From positions 124,001 to 188,000 of the forward strand of contig NZ_JPKG01000006.1 in the NCBI RefSeq assembly GCF_000735605.1: a DNA stretch of 64,000 nt, given 5' to 3'. The position numbers and the translations under genes are program-made. Source of the stretch: Allobosea sp. LC85 (GTDB lineage Bacteria; Pseudomonadota; Alphaproteobacteria; Rhizobiales; Beijerinckiaceae). The notes beneath the pieces were generated by a model. It was not told where the DNA came from, made no database searches, and worked only from the letters and a program-made list of their open reading frames with translations. Shown here piece after piece: positions 26,917-36,219 of this stretch. Each line of letters opens with the position of its first letter. Within the stretch, counting starts at the first letter, position 1.

Positions 26917-27899
26917 GCTGCGATCTCCGCATTGGGCTGGTCGTAGAGATGGCAGGCGACCTGCCGGTCGCCGACCTTGGTCAGCTCGGGCCGCTCGACA
27001 TGGCAGCGGGCGAAGGCGTGAGCGCAACGCGGATTGAAGGCGCACCCCCGCGGAATGGCCGAGAGCCGCGGCATCGAACCGGGAATCTGCACGAGGCGGT
27101 CCGCATCACCCTCGATCGAGGGGATCGCGCCCATCAACCCCTTCGCATAGGGGTGGAGCGGGTCCTTGACCACGTCGCGGACCGGGCCGATCTCGGCGAC
27201 CCGCCCGGCATACATCACCGCGACCCGGTCGGCCGTTTCGGCGATGACGCCCATATCGTGGGTCACCAACATCACCGAAGTGCCGCGCTCGCTGCAGAGG
27301 CGTTTGATCAGCGCGATGATCTGGGCCTGGACCGAGACATCGAGCGCAGTCGTCGGCTCATCGGCAATGATGAACTCCGGCTCGGCACAGAGCGCGAGCG
27401 CGATGACCACGCGCTGGCGCATGCCGCCGGAGAATTCGTGCGGATAGCCGTCGATGCGTCGCTCCGCCGCCGGGATGCCGACCTCGTCGAGCAAGGCGAT
27501 GGCGCGCTTGCGGGCATCCGCTGCATTGAGGCTGGTATGGGTCTGGATCGTCTCGATCAACTGCTCGCCGACCCGGTAGAGCGGGTTCAGGCTGGTCAGC
27601 GGATCCTGGAAGATCATGCCGATGCGCTTGCCGCGGATCCGGCGCATCGCCTCGGGCGGCAGGTTGTCGACACGCTCGCCGGACAGCACGACCTCGCCGC
27701 CGGCGATGCGGCCCGGCGGATCGATCAGGCCGATGATGGCGGAACCGGTGACCGACTTGCCGGCGCCGGATTCGCCGACAACACCAAGCACCTCGCCGCG
27801 TGCGATATCGAAGGAGATCTTGTCGAGCGCGCGCAAGGTGCCGCGCCGCGTCACGAACTCGACGGTCAGGTCACGGACTGAGAGAACGGGGACAGCCAT
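26913..27899 (-). CDS. Peptide ABC transporter ATP-binding protein, DppD/OppD-like
   Basis: 328 residues. Walker A GESGAGKSV, the ABC signature SGGMRQRVVIALAL, Walker B FIIADEPTTALD and the C-terminal Cys-containing oligopeptide-transporter domain (GCAFNPRCAHAFARC). It pairs with the next gene as an ATPase heterodimer. The start is four bases after the permease stop, and its own stop overlaps the next start. Confidence 0.92.
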   Translation of the reverse strand: MAVPVLSVRDLTVEFVTRRGTLRALDKISFDIARGEVLGVVGESGAGKSVTGSAIIGLIDPPGRIAGGEVVLSGERVDNLPPEAMRRIRGKRIGMIFQDPLTSLNPLYRVGEQLIETIQTHTSLNAADARKRAIALLDEVGIPAAERRIDGYPHEFSGGMRQRVVIALALCAEPEFIIADEPTTALDVSVQAQIIALIKRLCSERGTSVMLVTHDMGVIAETADRVAVMYAGRVAEIGPVRDVVKDPLHPYAKGLMGAIPSIEGDADRLVQIPGSMPRLSAIPRGCAFNPRCAHAFARCHVERPELTKVGDRQVACHLYDQPNAEIAA

Positions 27900-27903
27900 C
27901 GGC

Positions 27904-28857
27904 TCACCTCAACCGCGGATTGAGCGCATCGCGCAGCCAGTCGCCGAGCAGGTTCACCGCCAGCACCAGGATCGCCAGGGTCACGCCGGGAAAGGCGACG
28001 ATCCACCAGTCGCCGGAGAACAGATAGCGGTTGCCGATGCTGATCAGCGTGCCGAGCGAGGGTTGCGTCGGCGGCAGGCCGACGCCCAGGAAGGAGAGCG
28101 TCGCCTCGGTGATGACGGCGAGCGCCAGATTGATCGTCAGGATGACGAGAACCGGGCCGATCACGTTGGGCAGGACGTGGCGCAGCATGATCAACGGCGC
28201 CGGCAGGCCGACGAGACGCGCCGCCTGGACATAGTCCTTGTTGCGCTCGACCAGCGTCGAGCCACGGACGGTGCGGGCATATTGCACCCAGAAGGACAGG
28301 CCGATCGAAATGACCAGAACATAGATCGCCGTGTCCTCGCGCGAGGCGCTCTTGAAGATGCCACGGACGACACCGTCGATCAGGAGCGCGATCAGGATCG
28401 CCGGAAAGGTGAGCTGGACATCGGCGATGCGCATGATCAGCGAGTCGACGCGTCCGCCGAGATAGCCGGCGAGCAGGCCGAGCGTGATACCGATCGAGGC
28501 GGCAAGGATCACGCCGAGGCCGCCGACCACCAGCGAGACGCGCAGGCCATAGAGAATGGCCGAATAGAGGTCCCGGCCCTGGTCGTCGGTGCCGAAGATG
28601 AAGCGTGCTTCCCCGCCCTGCTGCCAGGCCGGCGGAATATTGGCGTCGGCGAGGAAGACGGAAGCCGGATCGAAGGGATTGGTCGGTGCGATCCAGGGCG
28701 AGAAGGCCGCGCCGATGAACAGCAGCAGCACGACGAAGGCGGCGACCATCGTCACCTTGGAGCGCAGGAAGCTGGCGAGAATGTCGCTGTCGAGAAAGCG
28801 CTCCCAGCGGGTCGGGATCTTCCCGGGCGAAGCGGGCGGCTGAGTCGTCATGCTCAT
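27904..28857 (-). CDS. Peptide ABC transporter permease, DppC-like
   Basis: 317 residues. A cytoplasmic N-terminus (RWERFLDSDILASFLRSK) precedes the first helix; the BPD_transp_1 domain has five further helices and the EAA loop (ARLVGLPAPLIMLRHVLPNV). FGTDDQGRDLYS is the usual periplasmic motif of DppC proteins. The gene lies 20 bases after the DppB-like gene. Confidence 0.92.
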   Translation of the reverse strand: MSMTTQPPASPGKIPTRWERFLDSDILASFLRSKVTMVAAFVVLLLFIGAAFSPWIAPTNPFDPASVFLADANIPPAWQQGGEARFIFGTDDQGRDLYSAILYGLRVSLVVGGLGVILAASIGITLGLLAGYLGGRVDSLIMRIADVQLTFPAILIALLIDGVVRGIFKSASREDTAIYVLVISIGLSFWVQYARTVRGSTLVERNKDYVQAARLVGLPAPLIMLRHVLPNVIGPVLVILTINLALAVITEATLSFLGVGLPPTQPSLGTLISIGNRYLFSGDWWIVAFPGVTLAILVLAVNLLGDWLRDALNPRLR

Positions 28858-28877
28858 GGTTTCAATTCTCCGCCGGC

Positions 28878-29858
28878 TCAGTGTGCGCCGATCGTCGCGC
28901 GCAGGCGCGGATCAACGGCGGCATAAAGCAAGTCGACGATCAGGTTGATACTGACGAACAGGAACGAGATCAGCATCAGATAAGCGGCCATGATCGGGAT
29001 ATCGACGTTCTGAACGGCGCGCAGGAAGAGCAGGCCCATGCCCGGCCACTGGAACACCGTCTCGGTGATGATGGCGAAGGCGATGATCGAGCCGAGCTGC
29101 AGGCCGGCGATGGTGATAACCGGGACCAGCGTGTTCTTGAGCGCATGGCCGAAATTGACCGTCCGGGTGCGCAACCCGCGCGCCCGGGCAAACTTGATGT
29201 AGTCGGCACGCAGCACTTCGAGCATCTCGGCCCGCACGAGGCGCATGATCAGCGTCATCTGGAACAGGCCAAGCGTGATCGAGGGCAGGATCAGCGCCTT
29301 GAGGCCGGACACGGTCAGCAGGCCGGTCGTCCACCAGTTGCCGATCTTCACGACCTCGCCGCGCCCGAAGGAAGGCAGCAGGCCGAGCGTGACCGAGAAC
29401 AGGTAGATCAGGAGGATGCCGATCAGGAAGGTCGGCAGGCTGATACCGATCAGCGACACGGCCTGGAAGATCTTGGCGAGCCAGCTGTCGCGCTTCAGCG
29501 CGGTGTAGACGCCCATCGGAATGCCGACGAGGAGCGAGAACAGGGCCGACATGAAGGCGAGTTCGAGCGTCGCCGGCGCGCGGTCCCCCAGCAGCGAAAT
29601 CACCGGAAGCCGGAACTGGTAGGACACGCCGAATTCGAGCCGGGCGGCGTTGTAGATATAGCGGAAGAACTGGACGACTACGGGATCGTCGAGGCCGAGC
29701 GAGCGCCGGATCTGCTCGACCTGCGCCTGCGGCGTGTCGAGGCTGACGAGCTGGTTCACCGGATCGCCGACGAAACGGAACATCGCGAAGGCGATCAGCG
29801 CCACGCTCAGCATGACGAGAAGCGACTGAAACAGCCGACGCAGAATGAAAGCTAACAT
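28878..29858 (-). CDS. Peptide ABC transporter permease, DppB-like
   Basis: 326 residues from the ATG at 29858, where AAGGCGG precedes it; upstream codons give no membrane helix and are unlikely to be translated. The first helix (LAFILRRLFQSLLVMLSVAL) and the EAA loop (ARGLRTRTVNFGHALKNTLVP) identify the DppB subunit. It follows the binding-protein gene after about 190 bases containing a strong hairpin, which may lower permease expression relative to the binding protein. Confidence 0.92.
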   Translation of the reverse strand: MLAFILRRLFQSLLVMLSVALIAFAMFRFVGDPVNQLVSLDTPQAQVEQIRRSLGLDDPVVVQFFRYIYNAARLEFGVSYQFRLPVISLLGDRAPATLELAFMSALFSLLVGIPMGVYTALKRDSWLAKIFQAVSLIGISLPTFLIGILLIYLFSVTLGLLPSFGRGEVVKIGNWWTTGLLTVSGLKALILPSITLGLFQMTLIMRLVRAEMLEVLRADYIKFARARGLRTRTVNFGHALKNTLVPVITIAGLQLGSIIAFAIITETVFQWPGMGLLFLRAVQNVDIPIMAAYLMLISFLFVSINLIVDLLYAAVDPRLRATIGAH

Positions 29859-30019
29859 GGCCGCCTTGAATCCCCGGTTTGCCGAGGTCGGAAAACGCGC
29901 GGCCATCCCGGGCCGGAGGACGCGGAAATCCAGAATCCAGCAGGAGCGCCATGCGCTGCAACGGATCCTGGTTCAGCGCTGCTGCACCAACTGTCCGGGA
30001 TGACGATGAGGATGAAGGA

Positions 30020-30045
30020 AGGCGCGCGGATCGCTCCGCGCGCCT
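30020..30045 (-). terminator. Intra-operon hairpin after the peptide-binding protein gene
   Basis: AGGCGCGCGGA-TCGC-TCCGCGCGCCT forms a perfect 11-bp stem just past the binding-protein stop. The following bases (TTCCTTC) make only a weak T tract, so partial termination or 3'-end protection is more likely than a full stop. Confidence 0.55.
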
Positions 30046-30051
30046 CTCTCG

Positions 30052-31641
30052 TCACTCCTTGGTAGCGTAGTAGAGCAGGACCGAGTTGTCGGCGCGCTGG
30101 GTCAGCTTGACCTTCTTCGAGACACCCCAGGCGAGAGCCTGCTGGTGCAGAGGGATATAGGCGAACTCGTCCACCGTGATCTTGAAGGCTTCCTTGATCA
30201 TGGCGTCGCGCTTGGCGGTATCGGGCTCGACCAGGATCTTGTCGGTCAGCGCGTCGACCTTCTTGTTGCAGTAGCCGCCGAGATTCGACTCCCCGCGCGA
30301 CGAGCCGGCGACATCGCGGCAACCCAGGATGTCGTTCAGCACATTGTGGCTGTCGAAGGTCCCGGGGGTCCAGCCGAGCAGGTAGAACGAGGTCTTGTAG
30401 CCGCCCGACTTCAGGACCTTGGCGAAGTACTGGCCCTTCGGCTGGGCGTTCAGGTTCACCTTGATGCCAGCGCGAGCCAGCATGCCGACCACGGCCTGGC
30501 AGATCTGGCCGTCATTGACGTAGCGGTCGTTCGGGCAGTCCATGCCGACCTCGAAGCCGTTGGGATAGCCGGCCTCGGCCAGGAGCTTCTTGGCGGCCTC
30601 GGTATCGAACTTGGCGCGCGCGAAGCCGGCATGCGGGAAGAGTTCCGGCGCGATCATCAACGGCGACGGGGTCGACAGACCGCGCATGACGCGGCTCTTG
30701 ATCGTCTCGATGTCGATCGCCTGGTAGAAAGCCTGACGGACCTTCGGATCCTTGAAGGGGTTCTTGCCCTTGACGTTGGATTCGAGCAGTTCGTCGCGGG
30801 TCTGGTCCATGCCGAGGAAGATCGTGCGCAATTCCGGCCCGGTCATGACCTGTACATTGCCGGCGCTGTTGACGCGCTGGATATCCTGGATCGGAACCGG
30901 CTCGATCACGTCGACTTCGCCCGAGAGCAGGGCCGCGACCCGGGTCGCGTCCGAGGCGATCGGCGTGAAAACGATCTCCTTGAGGTTGTGCTCGACCTTC
31001 TTGTTCCACCAGTTCTCGTTGACCTTGAACACGGTCTTCACGCCGGGCTGATGGCTCTCGATCTTGAACGGGCCGGTGCCGTTGGCATTGAGCGAGGCAT
31101 GGCTCGGTGTGGTCGCCGCCGCCGGGGTCGGAGCGACGGCATTATTCGCCTCCGCCCACTTCTTCGACATGATGTACCAGGTGTCCCATTGGGCATTCAG
31201 GATCGGGTTCGGCGAGCTCAGCGTCACGTCGATGGTGTAATCATCGACCTTGGTGAACTTGGCGTCGGTCGGAATGCGCGTGGTGAAGTTTGAGCCGGGG
31301 GCGCGGACGCGTTCGGCCGAGAAGATCACGTCGTCGGCGGTGAAATCCTCGCCATTGTGGAACTTCACGCCCTTGCGCAGGAAGAAGCGCCATTTCAGGC
31401 CGTCATCGGAGACTTCCCACTTCTCGGCGAGGGCTGGCTCGATCTTGAGGTCCTTGCCGCGCGCCGTCAGGCCCTCGTAGGGGTGGCCGAGATGGGCGTT
31501 GGTGGTGGTCTCGTTGACGGTATAGGGATCGAGCGACTTGAGCTCGCCTTGGTTGGCATAGCGCAGCGTCTGTGCCTGCGCAGCGCCGCACATCAGCGCC
31601 AGAGCCGCAACCGCGGCAAGGCAGTTCGTCTTGAATGACAT
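30052..31641 (-). CDS. Peptide ABC transporter substrate-binding protein (family 5)
   Basis: 529 residues. A signal peptide (CLAAVAALALMCGAAQAQ) precedes the SBP_bac_5 domain: LRYANQGELKSLDPY, then EKWEVSDDGLKWRFFLRKGVKFHNGE, the family signature. There is no lipobox after the signal, so it is a soluble periplasmic protein. It delivers peptides, or possibly other nickel/opine-like ligands bound by this family, to the DppBC-like permeases downstream. Confidence 0.9.
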   Translation of the reverse strand: MSFKTNCLAAVAALALMCGAAQAQTLRYANQGELKSLDPYTVNETTTNAHLGHPYEGLTARGKDLKIEPALAEKWEVSDDGLKWRFFLRKGVKFHNGEDFTADDVIFSAERVRAPGSNFTTRIPTDAKFTKVDDYTIDVTLSSPNPILNAQWDTWYIMSKKWAEANNAVAPTPAAATTPSHASLNANGTGPFKIESHQPGVKTVFKVNENWWNKKVEHNLKEIVFTPIASDATRVAALLSGEVDVIEPVPIQDIQRVNSAGNVQVMTGPELRTIFLGMDQTRDELLESNVKGKNPFKDPKVRQAFYQAIDIETIKSRVMRGLSTPSPLMIAPELFPHAGFARAKFDTEAAKKLLAEAGYPNGFEVGMDCPNDRYVNDGQICQAVVGMLARAGIKVNLNAQPKGQYFAKVLKSGGYKTSFYLLGWTPGTFDSHNVLNDILGCRDVAGSSRGESNLGGYCNKKVDALTDKILVEPDTAKRDAMIKEAFKITVDEFAYIPLHQQALAWGVSKKVKLTQRADNSVLLYYATKE

Positions 31642-31841
31642 AATTCGATCGCTCCCAATCGCTTTTGCTACCCACTCCTCCCGGGAGCGGTTCCCGCCCG
31701 ACGCCTCCCAAGCGCCCGGCGAAAAGAAGGTGGCAGATTAATGACGCTTCTCGAGTGGCGTCCAGTACAGCTGATGAGAAACGCTCCAGATTGCATTTTC
31801 TTGCGCCCCGAGCGCAACGCTCGCACGCAATCCGCAAAACC

Positions 31842-31869
31842 GGCACCACGAACCGAAGTTCGTGGCGCC
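31842..31869 (-). terminator. Hairpin terminator after the argE-like gene
   Basis: CCACGAAC-CGAA-GTTCGTGG forms an 8-bp stem with a tight tetraloop, extended by GGC/GCC beyond one mismatched pair. On the minus strand it lies ten bases after the ArgE-like stop and is followed by GGTTTTG. Confidence 0.6.
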
Positions 31870-31878
31870 AGATATTTC

Positions 31879-33030
31879 TCAGCGCGCCAATTCGGCGATC
31901 ACGCCGCGGATGAACCGAGCACCGGCATCGAGCTGCGCAACCGTGATGAACTCGTCGGGCTGGTGAGCCTGAGCGATATCGCCAGGGCCGCAGACCACCG
32001 TCGACCAGCCGGCCGCCTGGAAGAGCCCGCCCTCGGTGCCGTAGGCGACGACATGGCTGCCATTGTCGCCGGTCAGCCGGCGTGACAGGGCCTCCGCCTC
32101 GCCGTGCTGCTCCGGTCCGAGCGCGGGCGTGAAGGAGGTGATTTCCATCTCGATGCCCGTTTCGGGCGCGATCGCCTTCATCCCGGCCTCGAGTTCGGCG
32201 ATGCGGGCGCGGTAGCGCTCGACATAATTGTTGTCGCGCTCGCCGGGAATGACGCGCACCTCATGGGTGAAGCTGCAATGTTCGGCAGTGATGTTGACGG
32301 CCGTTCCACCCTGGACCACGCCGACATGCAGCGTCGTGTAGGGCGGTTCGAAACCGTTATCATTCGGGGTCCGGGCCTTGTTTTCCGTCATGACCTCGTC
32401 GTGCCACGCGATCAGCTTGCCGGCGATCATGACGGCCGGCACGCCGATGTCGACGCGGCTCGAATGCACCGCGTGACCGCGCACCGTCGTCTTCATCCGC
32501 GTACCGCCCTTGTGGCCGGTGACGACCTGCATCATCGACGGCTCGCCGACGATCACGGCCGATGGCGTGAGACCTGCGGCGGCCATGGCGTCAATCATGA
32601 TCCGAGCGCCGAGGCAGCCGACCTCCTCGTCATAGGAAAGCGCGATATGGATCGGCCGCTTCAACCCGGCCTCGATCATCTCGGGCACGAGCGCCAGCGC
32701 GGTCGCGTCGAAGCCCTTCATATCGCAGGTTCCGCGGCCGTAGAGCTTGCCGTCGCGCTCGGTCAGCGTCCAGGGATCGGAGGTCCAGTCCTGCCCCGCG
32801 ACGGGAACGACGTCGGTATGCCCCGAGAGCACGACACCACCAGCGACCGCCGGCCCGACCGTGGCATAGAGATTCGCCTTCTGGCCGTCAGGGCTCGGAA
32901 CGATGGTGCTCTCGACGCCGAGGCCGGCGAGGTAATCACGGCAGAAATGGATGAGCTCGAGGTTGCTGCGCTGCGATTCCGTATTGAATGAAACCAGCTT
33001 CGCCAGCATTTCCTTGGGGGTGTATTTCAC
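31879..33030 (-). CDS. argE: Acetylornithine deacetylase-like M20 peptidase
   Basis: 383 residues from a GTG at 33030 with GGAG upstream. The M20 zinc motifs are complete: SGHTDVVPV, GRGTCDMKG, DEEVGCLGA and a C-terminal GPGDIAQAHQPDEFI. The length and LVSFNTESQRSNLELI fit ArgE, which hydrolyses N-acetylornithine, but related deacylases are hard to separate by eye. The gene faces away from the threonine dehydratase, leaving about 170 bases for two promoters. Confidence 0.82.
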   Translation of the reverse strand: MKYTPKEMLAKLVSFNTESQRSNLELIHFCRDYLAGLGVESTIVPSPDGQKANLYATVGPAVAGGVVLSGHTDVVPVAGQDWTSDPWTLTERDGKLYGRGTCDMKGFDATALALVPEMIEAGLKRPIHIALSYDEEVGCLGARIMIDAMAAAGLTPSAVIVGEPSMMQVVTGHKGGTRMKTTVRGHAVHSSRVDIGVPAVMIAGKLIAWHDEVMTENKARTPNDNGFEPPYTTLHVGVVQGGTAVNITAEHCSFTHEVRVIPGERDNNYVERYRARIAELEAGMKAIAPETGIEMEITSFTPALGPEQHGEAEALSRRLTGDNGSHVVAYGTEGGLFQAAGWSTVVCGPGDIAQAHQPDEFITVAQLDAGARFIRGVIAELAR

Positions 33031-33197
33031 AGGGTCGGATCTCCGAAGGCAGACGGGAAGGCAGGTTTCGTGGCGACACGCTAGGCTGCCTGACAGCCAG
33101 GTCAATCATCAGCTGTGGCTTGACCGGCCTGCGCCGGACGCGTTGATGTGCGCACCGAGATGCCGGCGCCGCCGGGCCATGAGAGAAGTCCAGTCCC

Positions 33198-34166
33198 ATG
33201 AATTTCGACGTCACGCTCGCCGATATCCAGGCTGCCGCCACCCGCATTTCCGGCAAGGTGCGGCGCACCCCGACCTTTCATAGCGCCGGGCTCTCGGCGC
33301 GGCTCGGCGTCGAGACCGTGGTGAAGGTCGAGAGCCTGCAGCTCGGCGGCTCGTTCAAGGTGCGCGGCTGCTTCAACAAGCTGATGTCGCTCAGCGAGGA
33401 TGAGCTCAAGCGCGGCATCGTCACCGTTTCAGGCGGCAACCACGCGATCGCGGTTTCGATGGTTGCCAAGTCGATGGGCGCACGCGCGCTCGTGCTGATG
33501 GCGAAGAATGTCGCGCCGTTCAATGTCGAGCTCACCCGGCAGGCCGGCGGCGAGGTCGAACTTTGCGAGGACGCGATCGAGGCCTTCGCCAAGGCCGACG
33601 AGTATGCGGCGAAGGGCATGACCAACGTCCATTCCTATGACGATCCGGCGATCATCGCCGGCCATGGCTCGCTCGGCCTCGAACTGGCGAATGACGCCAG
33701 CGGGCGCCTCGACCACGTCTTCATCTCGATCGGTGGCGGCGGCTTCGCGGCCGGCGTCGGCACCGCGCTGAAGGGACTCGACCCGGCGGTGCGCATTCAC
33801 GGCGTCGAGACCGAGGGCGCAACGACGATGACCCAGGCGCTGGAAGCCGGCAAGCCGGTGCCGATCCGGCCAACCTCGATCGCCCGCGCGCTCGGCGCCC
33901 CCTTCGCGACCGAGCGCACCATGGCGGCAGCGCGCCAGTATCTGGAGGAGATCGTCACGGTGCCGGATGCCGAGGCCGTGCGCGAAATGGTCTGGGTGCT
34001 GCAGAACGGGAGGGTGCTGCTGGAGCCGGCAGCTGGCTGCGTGGTTGCCGCGGCGGTCGCGCGCAAGGAGATGTTCAAACCCGGTGAACGCGTCGGCCTG
34101 ATCCTCTGCGGCTCCAACGTCTCGCTCGACGATTTCGCGGCGTGGCGCAAGGAATATGGGGTGTAG
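33198..34166 (+). CDS. PLP-dependent threonine/serine dehydratase
   Basis: 322 residues of the fold-type II family. K54 in GGSFKVRG should form the PLP Schiff base; SGGNHAIAVS and the glycine-rich phosphate loop SIGGGGFAAG follow. There is no C-terminal ACT regulatory domain, so it resembles catabolic threonine dehydratase or serine racemase-like enzymes rather than IlvA. Substrate is uncertain. Confidence 0.85.
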   Translation: MNFDVTLADIQAAATRISGKVRRTPTFHSAGLSARLGVETVVKVESLQLGGSFKVRGCFNKLMSLSEDELKRGIVTVSGGNHAIAVSMVAKSMGARALVLMAKNVAPFNVELTRQAGGEVELCEDAIEAFAKADEYAAKGMTNVHSYDDPAIIAGHGSLGLELANDASGRLDHVFISIGGGGFAAGVGTALKGLDPAVRIHGVETEGATTMTQALEAGKPVPIRPTSIARALGAPFATERTMAAARQYLEEIVTVPDAEAVREMVWVLQNGRVLLEPAAGCVVAAAVARKEMFKPGERVGLILCGSNVSLDDFAAWRKEYGV

Positions 34167-34288
34167 CGCGGCCTTTTCGCGAAACCAGAACCTTACGCGA
34201 GGGAGCGGACCCGGTTGGCGACGAGTTGACCTGCGCGATGCACTAGCGTTGTCTTGGTAGGCGGCGCCCTGCCGTCCGAGGGAAGGCC

Positions 34289-34750
34289 ATGGCAGTCTTG
34301 CTCGCAGCACTCATCGGGGTTGTGGCCGGACTGCGCACCATGATGGCGCCCGCCGCCGTCAGCTGGGCCGCTTATCTCGGCTGGATCAACCTCGGCGCCG
34401 GCCCGCTGGCCTTCCTCGGCTATGCTTGGACACCCTGGATTCTGACCGCGCTGGCCATCGGCGAACTGATCACCGACAAGTTGCCGTCGACACCCAGCCG
34501 CAAGGTCCCAACGCAATTCAGCGGCCGCATCGTGACAGGCGCCCTGTCCGGCGCGGCCATCGGCGCCGCTGCCGGAGTGCTTGCGCTTGGCGCGATCGCG
34601 GGCGCGGCTGGCGCCGTCGCCGGCACGCTTGGCGGGGCCGTGGTTCGGGCCAGGCTCGCGGAGGCATTCGGTCGCGACAGGCCCGCCGCGCTCATCGAAG
34701 ACGTGGTGGCGATCGTCGCTGCCTGGCTGATCGTGGTGGCCGCGCGATGA
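34289..34750 (+). CDS. DUF4126 family membrane protein
   Basis: 153 residues with three or four helices. The opening GVVAGLRTMMAPAAVSWAA and GELITDKLPSTPSRKVP are typical of DUF4126, followed by a Gly/Ala-rich helix pair (GAAIGAAAGVLALGAIAGAA). Function is unknown. Its stop overlaps the start of the flavoprotein gene as ATGA, which implies translational coupling. Confidence 0.82.
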   Translation: MAVLLAALIGVVAGLRTMMAPAAVSWAAYLGWINLGAGPLAFLGYAWTPWILTALAIGELITDKLPSTPSRKVPTQFSGRIVTGALSGAAIGAAAGVLALGAIAGAAGAVAGTLGGAVVRARLAEAFGRDRPAALIEDVVAIVAAWLIVVAAR

Positions 34751-36126
34751 ACAGCACCTTCGATGCCATCATCATCGGGGCCGGCCAGGCCGGGCCCTCA
34801 CTGGCAGGCCGGATGACCAATGCCGGCATGACTGTGGCGATCGTCGAGCGCCATCTCTTTGGCGGCACCTGCGTCAACACCGGCTGCATGCCGACCAAGA
34901 CGCTGGTCGCTAGCGCCTATGCCGCGCATCTGGCGCGCCGTGGTGCCGAATATGGCGTCATCCTGGACACGCCGCCCCGCATCGATATGCCGAAGGTCAA
35001 GGAGCGAGCCGCTCTCATCTCCGCCAATTCGCGCCGCAATGTCGAAAGCTGGCTGCGCGGGATGAAGGGCTGCACGGTCTTCACCGGACATGCCCGCTTC
35101 GAGAGCGCCGACCGGATGCGGGTTGGCGACGACGTGATCAGCGCGCCGCGCATTTTCCTGAATGTCGGCGGGCGCGCCGTCGTGCCGGACATGCCCGGGA
35201 TCGGCGACATCTCCTACCTGACCAACACCTCGATCCTCGGGCTCGACACGGTCCCAGAGCATCTCGTCGTCATCGGCGGCAGCTATATCGGCCTCGAATT
35301 CGCGCAGATGCATCGCCGCTTCGGCGCGGCTGTCACGGTTGTCGAGAAGGGATCGCATCTCGTGTCCCGCGAGGACCAGGAGGTCTCGGGGGCGATCCGC
35401 GATATCCTTGTGGCGGAAGGGATCGAGATCCGGACAGATGCGGAATGCATTCGCTTCGCCCCCCACCCCGAGGGTATCGCGGTCGGTGTGGACTGCACCG
35501 CTGGTGCCCCGGAGATCATCGGGTCGCATGTCCTGCTTGCCGTCGGGCGCCGCCCGAACACGGACGATCTCGGACTCGACAAGGCCGGGGTCGTGACGGA
35601 TCCGCGAGGCTATATCGAGGTCGACGACAGCCTGGCGACCAATGTTCCCGGCATCTGGGCGATCGGCGACTGCAATGGCCGCGGCGCCTTCACGCACACC
35701 GCCTATAATGATTTCGAGATCGTCGCCGCCAATCTGCTCGATGGAGAGGCGCGCAAGGTCAGCGACCGCATCCCCGCCTATGCGCTCTTCATCGACCCTC
35801 CGCTCGGCCGTGTCGGCATGACGCTTGCCCAGGCACGCGCCAGCGGCCGGCCCTTGCTGGTTGGCCGCCGGCCGATGACGCGCGTCGGCCGCGCCATCGA
35901 GAAGGGCGAGACGCTTGGTTTCATGAGCGTCGTTGCCGATGCCGAGACGCGCCGCATCCTCGGCGCCGCGATCCTCGGCACGAGCGGCGACGAGGCGATC
36001 CATGGGGTCCTCGACATGATGAACGCAGACGCGCCCTACGACACGCTCCTGCGCGCGGTGCCGATCCATCCGACCGTATCGGAGCTCATACCGACGATGG
36101 TCGGAGAGATGCGCGCGCCAAGCTGA
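34747..36126 (+). CDS. Class I pyridine nucleotide-disulfide oxidoreductase (mercuric reductase-like)
   Basis: 459 residues. FAD site GAGQAGPSLAGR near residue 11; redox-active disulfide C42/C47 in GGTCVNTGCMPTKTL; NAD(P) site IGGSYIGLEFAQ near residue 175; second FAD motif IWAIGDCNGRGAFTH; C-terminal HPTVSE supplies the catalytic His/Glu. It lacks the extra Cys pair of mercuric reductase, and no mer gene is present, so it probably reduces a small thiol, quinone or protein disulfide. It is coupled to the DUF4126 gene. Confidence 0.85.
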   Translation: MNSTFDAIIIGAGQAGPSLAGRMTNAGMTVAIVERHLFGGTCVNTGCMPTKTLVASAYAAHLARRGAEYGVILDTPPRIDMPKVKERAALISANSRRNVESWLRGMKGCTVFTGHARFESADRMRVGDDVISAPRIFLNVGGRAVVPDMPGIGDISYLTNTSILGLDTVPEHLVVIGGSYIGLEFAQMHRRFGAAVTVVEKGSHLVSREDQEVSGAIRDILVAEGIEIRTDAECIRFAPHPEGIAVGVDCTAGAPEIIGSHVLLAVGRRPNTDDLGLDKAGVVTDPRGYIEVDDSLATNVPGIWAIGDCNGRGAFTHTAYNDFEIVAANLLDGEARKVSDRIPAYALFIDPPLGRVGMTLAQARASGRPLLVGRRPMTRVGRAIEKGETLGFMSVVADAETRRILGAAILGTSGDEAIHGVLDMMNADAPYDTLLRAVPIHPTVSELIPTMVGEMRAPS

Positions 36127-36219
36127 CGGCGGCGCGGCACAATGGCTCCGCTGCCGGCGTGAACCGGAACGCCACACATCCCTGCGAGCGGCGCCTGCGC
36201 GGCGAAGGCCGGGCCTCCC

